Assembly: GCA_021787735.1 (NCBI GenBank)
Contig: JAJYLL010000033.1
Location: forward strand, 1-43,115
Direction: 5' to 3'
Length of the DNA stretch: 43,115 bases
DNA from: Acidobacteriota bacterium
GTDB taxonomy: Bacteria; Acidobacteriota; Terriglobia; UBA7540
In this document: positions 1-7,341 of the stretch, in pieces
Layout: each line of letters begins with the position of its first letter
Numbering within the stretch: position 1 is the first letter of the stretch
The notes under the pieces: model-generated
What the model was told of the DNA's origin: nothing
Databases searched by the model: none
Seen by the model: the letters and a program-made list of their open reading frames with translations, nothing else
Made by a program: the position numbers and the translations under genes

Positions 1-349
1 GACGCTGATGAAGCCAGTGACGCAGACATGCCGGTTGCGGTACTGCTTTTCCGGCTCGCCGAATTTGGCCCGGTCGGCGCTACAAAACACCCCTCACCCG
101 TCCGCACTCTGGCGGACACCCTCTCCCCAAGGGAGAAGGTTTAGGGAAGATGGAGCCCACCACGCGACGGCCGCGCGTCCTGAGAGAGTAATGCGGGCTG
201 ACCACCAGGCCGCAGACCCGGGCGGTTTCTCCAATGTGGGCTTTGGCCTGCCCGGCGGTGATGGTTTGCGCCCCGGGCGTCTGCGCGGAAAGCGAAACGC
301 ACGCCACCAGGCAAAAGAGAATTCCAATAAGTAAACGCCGACCCTTCAC
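1..349 (-). pseudogene. Broken secreted OB-fold-like protein, interrupted by a dispersed repeat
   Basis: The minus-strand frame opens with GTG at 349, preceded by a good AGGAGGTGG ribosome binding site. It encodes a signal peptide (KGRRLLIGILFCLVACVSLSA) and then a domain start (AKAHIGETARVCGLVVS). After about residue 60 the frame runs into a dispersed repeat (about 91-139) and stops at TAG near 80-82. Beyond the stop, in another frame (positions 1 to about 78), the protein resumes with DRAKFGEPEKQYRNRHVCVT. From my memory of the family, small secreted OB-fold proteins join these two halves through a central segment of about 20 residues that is missing here. I therefore read it as a gene disrupted by repeat insertion with loss of the central part. 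The 3' end lies outside the window. The family assignment is from memory; the frame break and stop are visible directly. Confidence 0.6.
91..139. repeat. Dispersed repeat family A, copy 1
   Basis: The element runs CCCTCACCCG to CCCTCTCCCC and ends in GGGAGAAGG. Its core folds as GTCCGC/GCGGAC and its tail as TCTCCC/GGGAGA. Other copies lie at 592-640, 820-869, 41305-41355 and 41406-41440. This copy sits inside the broken gene at the left edge. Confidence 0.75.
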
Positions 350-447
350 GGTCCACCTCCTACGACCGTATGTCGGAAAATTCGTTGAAAGCTTTATGGG
401 CGGGCGTGAGAGTCAAGTCAACGCGCGGGGGCGCGGGCCGTTAAGGT

Positions 448-542
448 GTCATGCTGAACGAAGTGAAGCATCCCGGCATTTAAATACGGGGATTCTTCGC
501 TGAGCCCTGTCCCGGATGGGACGGGGCTGCGCTCAGAATGAC
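448..542. repeat. Dispersed palindromic repeat family B, copy 1
   Basis: A long imperfect palindrome starts GTCATGCTGAAC and ends GCTCAGAATGAC, with the internal motif GGGGATTCTTCGC. An extra hairpin (CCTGTCCC...GGGACGGG) lies inside the right arm. The same family recurs at 671-748, 971-1048 and 41490-41567. It has no coding capacity and would fold into a cruciform or RNA hairpin. Confidence 0.75.
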
Positions 543-591
543 GGCGAGGGGCGGATAACGCAAGAGCCGCGGGCCGTAAAGGCCCGCGATG

Positions 592-640
592 CCCTCACCC
601 GCCGTCGTACCTCCGGCACCCTCTCCCCGAGGGCGAGGGC
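592..640. repeat. Dispersed repeat family A, copy 2
   Basis: The sequence runs CCCTCACCC to CCCTCTCCCCGAGGGCGAGGG with the core GTCGTACCTCCG. That 12-base core also occurs, reverse-complemented, in the right-end copies at 41305-41355 and 41406-41440. Confidence 0.75.
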
Positions 641-670
641 TTGGATTATTTGAGGGCACCGCGCGCGATT

Positions 671-748
671 GTCATTCTGAGCAGAGCGAAGAACCCCGGT
701 ATTTTCCTCAAAAGAAATACGGGGATCCTTCGCGGGGCTCAGGATGAC
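671..748. repeat. Dispersed palindromic repeat family B, copy 2
   Basis: The palindrome starts GTCATTCTGAGCAGAGCGAAG and ends GATCCTTCGCGGGGCTCAGGATGAC, with a central GGTATTTTCCTCAAAAGAAATACGG region. The arms pair almost perfectly. It has the same architecture as the copies at 448-542 and 41490-41567. Confidence 0.8.
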
Positions 749-819
749 GGCATGGGCGGCGAGTGTTAATTTCAATCACCTAATCGCAATTCCCTCAATC
801 AGCAATTCCTTTGACTGCC

Positions 820-869
820 CCCTCACCCGCCCCGGCGCTGCAGGGCACCCTCTCCCCAAGGTAGAGGGC
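820..869. repeat. Dispersed repeat family A, copy 3
   Basis: The sequence runs CCCTCACCCGCC to CACCCTCTCCCC and then AAGGTAGAGGG. The two conserved edges match the other copies, while the middle (GGCGCTGCAGGGCA) differs, as is usual for this kind of element. Confidence 0.7.
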
Positions 870-970
870 TAAATCATCAATCAAACGGCCGACGGTGATA
901 AACCACCGTTAGACCAGTCTTCTCCTTAAATCAGCCAATCGCAAATTCACTCAATCACAAATTCCCAATG

Positions 971-1048
971 CGGTGATCCTTCGCGGGGCTCAGGATGACG
1001 GACGGGGCGAGCGAAATACGGAGTTCCTTCGTTCCGCTCAGGATGACG
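971..1048. repeat. Two half-copies of palindromic repeat family B
   Basis: Two right-arm halves lie in tandem. The first, 971-999, reads GATCCTTCGCGGGGCTCAGGATGAC. The second, 1012-1048, contains GCGAAATACG and TTCCGCTCAGGATGAC. The left arms are missing, so these look like decayed or recombined copies of the full elements upstream. Confidence 0.65.
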
Positions 1049-1070
1049 TTGCGGGTGCGTGGTGGGGCCG

Positions 1071-1128
1071 CCGGCGGATTCCTCCTCTGAGTTGTCAGGA
1101 TGAATGAGAGGGGCGAATCCGCCGCCGG
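1071..1128 (-). terminator. Long hairpin downstream of the GIY-YIG-like gene
   Basis: CCGGCGGATTC at 1071-1081 pairs with GAATCCGCCGCCGG at 1115-1128. The hairpin lies just past the 3' end (1160) of the minus-strand gene, so it could stop or protect that transcript. There is no T-run, and it adjoins family B repeats, so it may simply be another repeat. Confidence 0.3.
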
Positions 1129-1159
1129 GATGCCTGAAACGGGCTGGGCGCGGGTTGCG

Positions 1160-1624
1160 CTATCGGGCGATGCCGAGCAGCGCGCCGATGGAAAACTGCT
1201 TGCCGGCCCTCTGATTGCAAACCGGGTTGTAGTGGGCAATCAGGGAGCTTGCCACCGCGCGGCGCTGCGCCTCGGGAAGCGCCGGCGTGGGGCAAAACGA
1301 GACGTACAGATTTTCAAGATCGCCCGCCTCCGCCACCCATGTCTCGTAATGCTCGTGGACCCTGGTCACGTGTTGGGAGAAGTCGTCACAGTGGCCGACA
1401 TAGATGACTTCGTAGTCGGTGGTGTCCCAGGCGCGGTCGGCGATGAGAATCGCGAAAACGCCGGGCGAAATGGGCGACCGCCGAAGACGAAATAACACCG
1501 GCTCCGTGAACGTGTGCCCCATAACGGTGAAACCACTCGGCTCCGCCGGGCAGGCCGGCTTGAACGATTGAATCAGATTTAAAGTGTCCAGAATGTTCTC
1601 CCCCTTGATCCGATTCGACAACAA
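1160..1624 (-). CDS. Degenerate GIY-YIG-like hypothetical protein
   Basis: The frame gives 154 residues from a TTG at 1624. An internal ATG at 1522 (reading MGHTFTEPVLFRL) is an alternative start; neither has a clean ribosome binding site. The layout resembles a GIY-YIG nuclease fold: PGVFAIL at about 54-60 where GIY would sit, IYVGHCDDF at 74-82 in place of YIG, and LIAHYNPVCN at 128-137, which matches the usual C-terminal helix plus Y-x-P pattern. The GIY tyrosine is Phe57, and the glutamate normally found just before the LI..Y.P helix appears to be replaced by Ala or Ser. The protein may therefore bind without cutting, or the resemblance may be only structural. It stands alone among repeats with no operon partner. 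Family placement is tentative. Confidence 0.5.
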   Translation of the reverse strand: MLSNRIKGENILDTLNLIQSFKPACPAEPSGFTVMGHTFTEPVLFRLRRSPISPGVFAILIADRAWDTTDYEVIYVGHCDDFSQHVTRVHEHYETWVAEAGDLENLYVSFCPTPALPEAQRRAVASSLIAHYNPVCNQRAGKQFSIGALLGIAR

Positions 1625-2111
1625 AATATTGAGTTTGTCAATAGGAATGCACTATATGTGGTATGCGGAGGAGGGAAATTTATAGCGATGGCCAAGGCGG
1701 CTTTGTGCGACCCGACGGCCGGAGCTTGCTACAACGAAGTCGGCGGTCGCCATCAGGCCTCGGATGTGCCGGGATCAATCCGCCGGAAGAGACGAGCAGC
1801 GCCGTAGAGCAGGCGTCAGAGATGGGCCCATTTACGTAGGCTACATATGGGTCGTCATCCCCCGGGATGGGACGTATGGGATTTTCACCTTTCAAAATCA
1901 TAATCTTATAAGTCATAGATAATAATAGACTTCGATAATATAAATCCTGAAAATTTGAATCATTAAGCAAAATGTGTTGCATTCCCGAGCGGTGGGTAAA
2001 ATTTACAATTATGCTTCTTCCGCATGCCCGATGCCGCGCTGCCTGAATCGGCCGGATCAGCCCAGGCGCATGGCCGAGGGTCAGATCTTGCCTGTCTCTG
2101 TTCTCTGCGGG
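1625..2111. other. AT-rich stretch without a convincing gene
   Basis: About 490 bases separate two unrelated genes. Positions 1885-1985 are strikingly AT-rich compared with the GC-rich surroundings. A minus-strand frame of 100 codons (1680-1982) is open, but its C-terminal half is Arg/Pro-rich readthrough and I recognise no domain, so I do not call it a gene. It may be the decayed remains of transferred DNA or a promoter-rich spacer. Confidence 0.4.
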
Positions 2112-2211
2112 AGTGAACCGCCGCTGCCGCGACGATCATCTGAACTGTGTTAGGATCATTCATATCTCCAGTTATCCAGGAATGGGAAAGTCGGTCAGCG
2201 GAGGAGCTCAG

Positions 2212-2664
2212 ATGGAGAACACGAAAAGCTACAAGGTATTCAGGTTCGAAAGCGACGTGACCTGGACGAAGGAAAAGGAGTGCACGGTTTGTGCCGCAGA
2301 CAAGCCGGAGATTCAGCTCTCCAGCCCGCCCGAATTCAAAGGCCGCGCCGGCGTCTGGACGCCTGAAGATATGTTCGTGGCATCCGTCAATGTCTGCACC
2401 CTGATGACCTTCCTGGCATACGCCAAACACAAGGGCCTTGGCCTGGCGGGCTATGAGAGTTCTGTCGAAGGCGTGCTGGAATATTCCAACGGGAAGTACC
2501 GCTTTACTGAGATCACCATCCACCCTCACATCACGGTGAAGTCGCAGGACGAAATCGAACTGGCTCGCAAGATCCTGCATGACGCGCATGGAAATTGTCT
2601 GATCAGCAATTCGATTGTGGCCCAGGTAAAGGTCTTTCCCGATTTCCGCGTTGTGGCTGAATAG
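2212..2664 (+). CDS. OsmC/Ohr family protein (thiol peroxidase fold)
   Basis: This 150-residue protein belongs to the OsmC superfamily, whose classical members reduce organic hydroperoxides with two cysteines. Cys62 (in ASVNVCTLMTFLAYA) and Cys129 (in HGNCLISNSIV) sit where OsmC proteins carry the peroxidatic and resolving cysteines. The segment GVWTPEDMFVASV before Cys62 matches the family's dimer-interface region. Two further cysteines in KECTVC (24, 27) near the N-terminus are not part of the core. The start at 2212 is chosen because GGAGGAGC lies just upstream (2199-2206); the frame is open further up to 2113 but without a ribosome binding site. It is transcribed alone, convergent with the VOC gene. 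A role in peroxide or electrophile detoxification is inferred from the family; the substrate is unknown. Confidence 0.85.
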   Translation: MENTKSYKVFRFESDVTWTKEKECTVCAADKPEIQLSSPPEFKGRAGVWTPEDMFVASVNVCTLMTFLAYAKHKGLGLAGYESSVEGVLEYSNGKYRFTEITIHPHITVKSQDEIELARKILHDAHGNCLISNSIVAQVKVFPDFRVVAE

Positions 2665-2737
2665 TCGTAACGATTTCAGACCACTCAAAGGCCTGTGCTT
2701 CGGGCAGCTAGCAAAGGAAATCCGGCCCCAAACCACA

Positions 2738-3682
2738 TTACGGTTTCAGAATCATGGGCGAGCAGCAGGGTTTCCGCACGGGCTTGAATTCCATGACCTC
2801 CACGCGCGTCAAATCAGGATCGTAAAGATTGAGCTGCCATTTTCCGTCGCGGCCGATCTGCGGTTTTGCGGGGTTGTAGCCGCGAGCCTTCACGGTCGCG
2901 AAGGCCCGCTGAATGTCTTTGACTCCCAGCGAGAAATGGTTCATCACGCCCAATGTTCGCGGCGAAGGATTGTGAACGTTGAGCATGAATTCCAGCCAGT
3001 TGGTTCCGTTCGGCACTTCCATATCCACCCAGTCGGTGCGGTTATCGGTCATGCCGCCGTACCACATCACGCGATAACCCAGGATGCCTCGATAGAAAGC
3101 GTCGGCGGCAGTGCGGTCCTGCACCGTCTCACCTGCATGGATGATCTGCTTCGACGCGCGTTTTGGGGAGAGGAACTTTCCGAAGTTGCGGCTTTCAACC
3201 GAGCCGGGCATGTATTGAATGAACTCGACTGTATGCCCTGCCGGATCCTGCAAGCTGAAGCTGAGATCTCCTTCGGGGTCTTTGTGCAGTTCGCCGGGGA
3301 TGCTCACGCCGTGGGTGGCCAGGTATTGCCGCAAGCCACGCGCATCGGTGGTTCGGAAGGCAATATCAATCAAGCGGTCTTCGGTGGGAGACGACAGGGT
3401 CGGCGAGGTCTTGATGTACTGATTATCGTTCACCTTGAAATAGGTGTAACGCATTTTGCCTTTGGCTGTTTCTTCGAAAGGCAGTTCGTCGAAGCCGAGA
3501 ATGTGTCCGAAAAAATTGCGGGCTTCCGCGGCGTCCTTCACCCTGAGTGCGACATGGGCAATGCCCAGGATTGGAGGTCTGCTTACAGCCGGCTGCGCCT
3601 GCGGCGTTCCATTCAAAATGACTGCAGTGACAACTATGCTGGCTGCTGTCACCATTACGGCGACAATCAATTTGGTTTTCAT
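2738..3682 (-). CDS. Exported or membrane-anchored protein with two VOC (glyoxalase-like) domains
   Basis: The protein has 314 residues. Residues 5-23 form a hydrophobic signal or anchor, followed by a short linker and two vicinal-oxygen-chelate domains (about 38-160 and 178-302). Likely metal ligands are His43 (GIAHVALRV) and Glu153 (HTVEFIQY) in the first half, and His182, Glu231, His249 (NHFSLGVKD) and Glu295 (RVEVMEF) in the second. Paired domains of this kind occur in extradiol dioxygenases and glyoxalases. VOC enzymes are normally cytoplasmic, so the N-terminal export signal is uncommon and suggests periplasmic action. The ATG at 3682 is preceded by only a weak ribosome binding site. 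It is divergent from the secreted protein at 3809, with about 125 bases between them. The substrate cannot be read from the sequence. Confidence 0.8.
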   Translation of the reverse strand: MKTKLIVAVMVTAASIVVTAVILNGTPQAQPAVSRPPILGIAHVALRVKDAAEARNFFGHILGFDELPFEETAKGKMRYTYFKVNDNQYIKTSPTLSSPTEDRLIDIAFRTTDARGLRQYLATHGVSIPGELHKDPEGDLSFSLQDPAGHTVEFIQYMPGSVESRNFGKFLSPKRASKQIIHAGETVQDRTAADAFYRGILGYRVMWYGGMTDNRTDWVDMEVPNGTNWLEFMLNVHNPSPRTLGVMNHFSLGVKDIQRAFATVKARGYNPAKPQIGRDGKWQLNLYDPDLTRVEVMEFKPVRKPCCSPMILKP

Positions 3683-3808
3683 GATCCAGGATTATGTCGC
3701 CGTCTCAGACACGGGTCAAGCCGCATTCGCAAATACCTGTGGACGAATTCACCCGCTCCCTGCCATGCTGTTTTTTCAGGCAGCATAAGTTCAAATTTGG
3801 GAGTTACC

Positions 3809-4573
3809 ATGAGAACCTTTGCTCTGTTCATTGCTTTAGCGCTTCTGTCGCCAGGCGTGCTGAGGGCGCAGGCGTCCGGGCAGGCGGCGCAGAAGCCCGC
3901 GTCCACAACTGCGGCAGGGGACCAGATTCAAACCGAAACTATCAAGGTGCCGGAATCGATGCAGGCCCCGCCAAAATCAATGGCCAACCAGCCCGGTTAC
4001 ATGGAGCCCGCGCAGACGCACCATCTGCTCATAAAATTGTGGCAGGCAGAACAGCGAGTTAAAGATCTGGCGAACCAGATTCACCCGGAACAGTTGAAGA
4101 TGTCGCCCGGAGTTACCGCAAGCTTCAATAGCGATCTGGACATGCTTCGGCGAAGTCTGGATTCGCTGGAGAAAAGTCGTGCGATGTTTGACACCAGAGT
4201 GGACAGTGAGTATCTGGGATTTGAAACCTATGCCGGCATCAGCGAAGTCCTGCCCTCCCTCAAAAGATTGACGGAAACGGTTTCCCGCTACAACAATCTA
4301 AGCCTCGAGGGAGAACTCAACCAGGCATGGAACGATATGCTGACCATGCAACAATCACTCAAACCTTATCTCACCTTTCTGCTGCATAATCACGACCAGA
4401 TTTTCGCGACGATGGAAATGAACCTGGCGGGATGCCAGAACGAGCTGGGTTACAAGGACTACAATTCCAACGGGGCACCCAAATACATGCGAAATGTCCT
4501 GCCGAATTTCAATGGCAGGCGTGTCCCGAAGAAAACTGAAACCACAAACACCGCGCCCAAAAGCAAACCTTGA
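3809..4573 (+). CDS. Secreted hypothetical protein, mostly helical
   Basis: The product has 254 residues and starts with a typical signal peptide (RTFALFIALALLSPGVLRAQA), with likely cleavage after Ala-Gln-Ala near residue 22. A low-complexity stretch follows, and from about residue 70 a helical region (KLWQAEQRVKDLANQ, LDMLRRSLDSLEKSRAMF) with coiled-coil character. The C-terminus is Lys/Thr/Pro-rich. I do not recognise the family. The ATG at 3809 has GGGAG at 3799-3803. The reading frame is open for more than 1 kb upstream, but that extension lies antisense to the VOC gene and lacks a start signal. It is followed almost directly by the 2H phosphoesterase gene, so the two are probably co-transcribed. 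The periplasmic location is inferred from the signal peptide. Confidence 0.75.
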   Translation: MRTFALFIALALLSPGVLRAQASGQAAQKPASTTAAGDQIQTETIKVPESMQAPPKSMANQPGYMEPAQTHHLLIKLWQAEQRVKDLANQIHPEQLKMSPGVTASFNSDLDMLRRSLDSLEKSRAMFDTRVDSEYLGFETYAGISEVLPSLKRLTETVSRYNNLSLEGELNQAWNDMLTMQQSLKPYLTFLLHNHDQIFATMEMNLAGCQNELGYKDYNSNGAPKYMRNVLPNFNGRRVPKKTETTNTAPKSKP

Positions 4574-4590
4574 AATTAGCGGGAGGCGGA

Positions 4591-5121
4591 ATGTCCCCGG
4601 ATGTGAATCCCGCCGGAAAAGGCTATGCGCTCTGGTTAGTGCCTGCGGAGCCGGCGTTCAGCCTGTTGGCCGACCAGATTGCCAAGCTCAGTCGCGAACT
4701 CTCGACACCCCAATTCGATCCTCACATAACGCTGCTGAGCGGAATCACCATGCCGGAAGAGAGGACGCTGGCAAGATCAGCGGCGCTGGCTCCGAGCCTC
4801 ACGTCATTCCAGATTGAACCGGATGGCATCAATTGCCTCGACGAATACTTCCGCTGCGTTTTTGTCAGCGTAATTCCTGATGTTCCCATCCTCAAAGCCC
4901 GTCAGTCGGCGTGTGAGATTTTTGGTATGCGGGATGAGCCGTCCTACGTACCGCACATCAGCCTGGTATACGGAACGCTTCAGCCGGAAACCAGGGAGAG
5001 AATTGTTGCGGAATTCGCCTCAATGGCAGGCCGGCGCTTCGTGGTGCGCGGGTTAGCCCTCTGGCGGGTCAGCGGTCCCGTCCACGAGTGGACGTGCCTC
5101 AAAGAATTTGATTTGAAGTAG
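4591..5121 (+). CDS. 2H phosphoesterase (2'-5' RNA ligase / cyclic phosphodiesterase-like)
   Basis: This 176-residue protein has both signature motifs of the 2H superfamily: His45-Ile-Thr47 in DPHITLLSG and His122-Ile-Ser124 in VPHISLVYG. Such proteins hydrolyse 2',3'-cyclic phosphates or ADP-ribose cyclic phosphate, and some make 2'-5' RNA bonds. The length and the aromatic-rich C-terminus (VSGPVHEWTCLKEFDL) are closest to the plant or yeast cyclic phosphodiesterase branch. The start is set at ATG 4591 because GGGAGG lies at 4581-4586. A TTG at 4570 would overlap the preceding stop (TTGA) and add seven residues. It follows the secreted protein gene with no room for a promoter. The substrate is not determined. 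Confidence 0.8.
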   Translation: MSPDVNPAGKGYALWLVPAEPAFSLLADQIAKLSRELSTPQFDPHITLLSGITMPEERTLARSAALAPSLTSFQIEPDGINCLDEYFRCVFVSVIPDVPILKARQSACEIFGMRDEPSYVPHISLVYGTLQPETRERIVAEFASMAGRRFVVRGLALWRVSGPVHEWTCLKEFDLK

Positions 5122-5126
5122 CGTTC

Positions 5127-5192
5127 AGCGCCAGATACATCTGGCAAAACGGAAAGGAAGCAACTGCGCAGACTCGCACCCGCAACGGTGCG
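5127..5192. terminator. Hairpins between convergent genes
   Basis: CCAGATACATCTGG at about 5130-5143 and CGCACC-CGCAAC-GGTGCG at 5175-5192 are two compact hairpins in the 120-base gap between the convergent 2H phosphoesterase and BON lipoprotein genes. Neither has a proper T-run, so a termination role is inferred from position. Confidence 0.35.
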
Positions 5193-5241
5193 ATCTTGGC
5201 AAGCATGATGGTTAACCTGGGCGTCCCCCTCCCCGGAAAAG

Positions 5242-6255
5242 TTACGGATTCACTGTCACAGTCAGAGGACTGTTCAGAGTGAAATCAATCCTTGTTTCAG
5301 GCGGTAGTTTTACAGGCGGGGCTTTTGTGACCATTTGAACACCTGTACCTGCGCCTGCGCCGACGCCCGCGCCGATGGCTGCTCCTTTACCGCCGCCAGC
5401 GATGGCGCCAATAATGCCACCCAATGCGGCGCCGATGCCGGCCCGTTCGGCTGTCTGTTTGCCGCGGGAACCTGTCGCCAACTTCTCATAGGTTCCACTG
5501 TTGACGTTGTAAGCTTGGCCGTTCACCGTGACGCTGACCAGTTTCAGCTGGACCATTGACTGCCCTTTAATGTGGCCGGCGTTCCGATCGCTGACAACGC
5601 GCAGACGAGCCTTTGCGTAACGCGGAATGACGATCTGGCCATTGTCAGATACGGGGGTGTCCACGGTGGCTCCGACTTCATCACCGGCTTTGTTGACTGA
5701 CGAGTCGACGGGGTCAACAAGGCGCACTGCGATGACAGTTCCGGCCGGAATGGTGATGTCAACTGGCTGAGGAGGCGGAGGAGGAGCATTCGTGTCTTGC
5801 GCAGAAGTCGGTGGCGTTTGCTCGACGGGGGCCGGAGCCTGCGAGGGCGATTCCGCGGGAGGTTCGTTTTGCGCGAGGGCCCGCGAACGGCGGCGACTGG
5901 CTCGAGACTCTGGCTGCCCTGCGGACTCCTGAGCTTGTGATGCCGTCTGATCAGGAGCGCCGACGGTCAGTTGGTCGATCACCTGTTTAACTCCAGGGGC
6001 GCTCTGGGCAAACTGCTCAACCTGGGCTTTTTCCTGGTCGTTGCCCACCGTGCCCGACAGGACAACCACTCCCTGTTGAGAAATTACTCGAACATCCTGG
6101 GTTTTCAGAACAGGGTCCTGATAAAGCTTGGACTGAATCGCGGAAACTATGGCCTCGTCATTCGGGGCAGTGGAGCTCTTGAAAAGGCTGCAACCACTGA
6201 AGGCAAGGGCAATGGTCATCACCAAGGCTGCGATGCGGATCTTAGGGTTGATCAT
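5242..6255 (-). CDS. BON-domain lipoprotein with Pro-rich linker and glycine zipper
   Basis: A 337-residue lipoprotein precursor. The signal ends in a lipobox with Cys22 (ALAFSGC). A BON domain spans about 33-98 ([21 protein letters not shown] is typical). A Ser/Pro/Gln-rich linker with a short basic patch (about 100-165) follows. The C-terminal domain begins [21 protein letters not shown] and contains a glycine zipper ([17 protein letters not shown]... to GAGAGTG), a membrane-inserting pattern. BON domains bind phospholipid or peptidoglycan-linked partners in the envelope. I choose ATG 6255 over GTG 6261 because GGAGAGG then lies at a proper distance. An envelope stress or stability role is inferred. 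It is divergent from the glycosyltransferase run, with a 276-base gap between them. Confidence 0.85.
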   Translation of the reverse strand: MINPKIRIAALVMTIALAFSGCSLFKSSTAPNDEAIVSAIQSKLYQDPVLKTQDVRVISQQGVVVLSGTVGNDQEKAQVEQFAQSAPGVKQVIDQLTVGAPDQTASQAQESAGQPESRASRRRSRALAQNEPPAESPSQAPAPVEQTPPTSAQDTNAPPPPPQPVDITIPAGTVIAVRLVDPVDSSVNKAGDEVGATVDTPVSDNGQIVIPRYAKARLRVVSDRNAGHIKGQSMVQLKLVSVTVNGQAYNVNSGTYEKLATGSRGKQTAERAGIGAALGGIIGAIAGGGKGAAIGAGVGAGAGTGVQMVTKAPPVKLPPETRIDFTLNSPLTVTVNP

Positions 6256-6531
6256 GTACACCTCTCCGCCGCAAATGAATATGCGGCTCTTGCCAGCTTA
6301 TATGGAAAGACCTAAATGCTGGTTCTGTTTCCCCACCCAACATGCAGTTTAACCCTTCGGGAAAAACAAAGTCCAATGATAATGTGGCCTCGCGCAGCGG
6401 CAATTTCTTATGGTGGCACACGCAGGCGTGCTAGAATTTCTCGTGTAAGGCAGAGGCGTGGAAGTCGAAACAAATCAATTTATTGGCGTCTTTGGGACAC
6501 CGGTTTTCCCGGCTGCCGCACCAGAAGTGTG

Positions 6532-7299
6532 ATGCAAAGTCTTTCAATCGTCATCCCGGTCTACAATGAGGAGGACAACATCGGTCCTCTCGTTACGCGC
6601 ATCTCGGAAGGGATGTCGCGGTGGGAAGGCAATGTCGAAATCCTGTTTGTGGACGACGGCAGCAGCGATCGGACGCTGGAATTGCTGAAGGAAGCCCAGG
6701 CCGGGGACCCGCGAATCCGCATTGCACATTTCCGGAAGAACATGGGGCAGACCGCTGCAATGGTGGCAGGGTTCCGGCTTGCGAGTGGCGAAGTGGTTGC
6801 AACCATCGATGCCGATCTCCAGAACGATCCCATGGAAATTCCCCGCCTGGCAGCAATGCTGAGCGACTGGGACGTTGTTTGCGGAGTGCGCACCAAGCGC
6901 CGGGACACTCTCTGGAAACGAATTTCATCGCGCATCGGGAACGGCTTCCGAAACTGGATGACGGGCGACGACATTATTGATACCGGATGCACTCTGAAGG
7001 CTTACCGGCGCGAATGCCTGGAGGGCCTAGAACTTTACAAAGGCATGCACCGGTTTCTTCCCACGCTGATCAGGATGCGCGGCTTCCGAGTGACTCAGGT
7101 GCCGGTGTCTCATCATCCGCGCCACGCAGGCGTCACCAAGTACGGCACGTGGGGCCGGCTGGTTAAAGGTCTTGAAGACGTCTGGGCCGTGCGCTGGATG
7201 AAAAAGAACCGCATCGGATTCGAAACCAATCTGGAACTGATCGACGGAGAATCCGCCGAGCGCGTCAAGGTTCACACAAGCGAGGCGGCGGAAAAGTGA
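6532..7299 (+). CDS. Family 2 glycosyltransferase (polyprenyl-phosphate sugar synthase type)
   Basis: The 255-residue GT-A enzyme opens SLSIVIPVYNEEDNIG and carries DDGS at 41-44 and the DADLQ metal/nucleotide motif at 93-97. It resembles dolichyl- or undecaprenyl-phosphate mannose/glucose synthases such as the soluble DPM1 class, because it has no C-terminal membrane helices. Such enzymes move a sugar from a nucleotide donor to a polyprenyl phosphate at the inner face of the membrane. The next gene encodes an ArnT/PMT-like enzyme that uses exactly such lipid-linked sugars, so the two probably form a donor-maker and donor-user pair. ATG 6532 begins the conserved strand; the frame is open to 6316 but the upstream part shows no conservation signs. 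The ribosome binding site is weak. Confidence 0.88.
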   Translation: MQSLSIVIPVYNEEDNIGPLVTRISEGMSRWEGNVEILFVDDGSSDRTLELLKEAQAGDPRIRIAHFRKNMGQTAAMVAGFRLASGEVVATIDADLQNDPMEIPRLAAMLSDWDVVCGVRTKRRDTLWKRISSRIGNGFRNWMTGDDIIDTGCTLKAYRRECLEGLELYKGMHRFLPTLIRMRGFRVTQVPVSHHPRHAGVTKYGTWGRLVKGLEDVWAVRWMKKNRIGFETNLELIDGESAERVKVHTSEAAEK

Positions 7300-7341
7300 T
7301 GCAAGCGTGGGTGTGCGGGGCCGCTTATTGACGGGTATGGG

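Noticed and set aside
1680-1982. 100-codon minus-strand open frame in the AT-rich spacer
   Set aside because: No ribosome binding site, no domain, and the second half looks like readthrough of GC-rich DNA.
2651-3808. Long plus-strand extension in front of the secreted protein at 3809
   Set aside because: It is antisense to the VOC gene, while the clear signal peptide and ribosome binding site place the start at 3809.
6414-6440. Possible sigma-54 promoter (TGGCACACGCAGGCGTGC) before the glycosyltransferase run
   Set aside because: The GG to GC distance is off by one or more bases from the strict -24/-12 spacing.
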